NCBI GenBank assembly: GCA_902612125.1 | Contig: CACMBV010000010.1 | Location: forward strand, 1 to 64,000 | DNA length: 64,000 nt | Source: an uncultured Verrucomicrobiota bacterium | GTDB taxonomy: Bacteria > Verrucomicrobiota > Verrucomicrobiia > Opitutales > Seribacteraceae | Direction: 5' to 3' | Shown here: positions 63,939 through 64,000 of the stretch, piece after piece | Position numbering within the stretch: the stretch's first letter is position 1 | Layout: the number at the start of each line of letters is the position of its first letter | Position numbers and translations under genes: made by a program | The notes under the pieces: model-generated | The model's database searches: none | The model's input: the letters and a program-made list of their open reading frames with translations, nothing else | Told to the model about the DNA's origin: nothing

Positions 63939-64000
63939 ATGGTTGTTCTCACAGTAATTGGTGCACGTCCTCAATTTATTAAAGCTGCTGTTGTTTCAAG
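63939..64000 (+). CDS. UDP-GlcNAc 2-epimerase family (WecB/WbpI-like), 5' part only
   Basis: The first 20 codons, running off the window, encode VVLTVIGARPQFIKAAVVS, the strictly conserved N-terminus of non-hydrolysing UDP-HexNAc 2-epimerases. WbpI, which acts on UDP-2,3-diacetamido-glucuronate, shares the IGARPQFIKA form, so this could complete the WbpA-B-E-D pathway encoded at 20.6-26.6 kb. WecB-type activity on UDP-GlcNAc is the alternative. Confidence 0.75.
   Translation, partial: MVVLTVIGARPQFIKAAVVS

Noticed and set aside
1-64000. CRISPR arrays, tRNA or rRNA genes, insertion-sequence transposases, phage integration sites
   Set aside because: I looked for spaced direct repeats, tRNA-like cloverleaf ends and transposase motifs and saw none. 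The Xer gene at 2280 has no cargo around it.

Overview
Organism. The window looks like a Gram-negative chromosome. It encodes an outer-membrane Wzi-like protein, a Wza-like SLBB export protein, a Wzz-like protein and a CMP-ulosonate-type cytidylyltransferase. A GbsR/MarR-type regulator beside the export genes, a long PurF of the Bacteroidetes type, a split PurS/PurQ/PurL and frequent TTG/GTG starts would fit Verrucomicrobiota (Opitutae-like). That placement is an inference of low to moderate confidence; no rRNA or tRNA is present to anchor it.

Layout. 1-14.6 kb is a housekeeping segment with higher GC (37 of the 60 bases from 5401 are G or C): an antiporter/complex I-type membrane subunit cut by the window edge, a lytic transglycosylase, a Xer recombinase, the purine run purS-FAH-purQ-purL-purF, an HNH protein, a GAF histidine kinase, and glnD on the minus strand. 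14.7-26.6 kb starts an exopolysaccharide/capsule locus: Wzi, the SLBB exporter, a GbsR-like regulator with a perfect palindrome just upstream, Wzz, and nucleotide-sugar genes that reproduce the WbpA-B-D-E route to UDP-2,3-diacetamido-glucuronate, plus Gmd and a UDP-glucuronate-type epimerase. Its likely last enzyme, a WecB/WbpI-type 2-epimerase, begins at the far right edge (63939).

26.6-57.2 kb is a very AT-rich accessory cassette (9 of the 60 bases from 28381 are G or C). It opens with toxin-antitoxin debris and a duplicated aminotransferase 3' fragment, then holds Wzx, a carbamoyltransferase with a 46-aa membrane protein and an SGNH hydrolase, and a run of about eight genes (32.3-39.5 kb) that appears to encode an unusual 2-keto-3-deoxy sugar acid pathway: pyruvate aldolase, sugar isomerase, KdsB-like CMP transferase, YhcH/NanQ-like protein, 3-dehydroquinate synthase-like enzyme and several oxidoreductases. 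Next come a CDP-glucose-derived amino-sugar module with a C-methyltransferase (41.5-49.0 kb), several glycosyltransferases, a Wzy-like polymerase, acetyltransferases and a 2OG-Fe(II) oxygenase.

57.2-60.6 kb is a decaying right flank: RmlD-like and RmlB genes with in-frame stop codons, an intact rmlA, and a frameshifted PIN toxin with antitoxin remnant. From 60.7 kb the core locus resumes with a WecA-like initiating transferase, a glycosyltransferase and the 2-epimerase.

How it works together. The genes describe a Wzx/Wzy-type heteropolysaccharide system. The initiating transferase, exporter and diacetamido-uronate genes form the outer core, and the central cassette supplies strain-specific sugars, glycosyltransferases, flippase and polymerase. 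Duplications, pseudogenes, lost start codons and nonsense mutations cluster inside and at the edges of the cassette, as expected where gene cassettes are exchanged by recombination.
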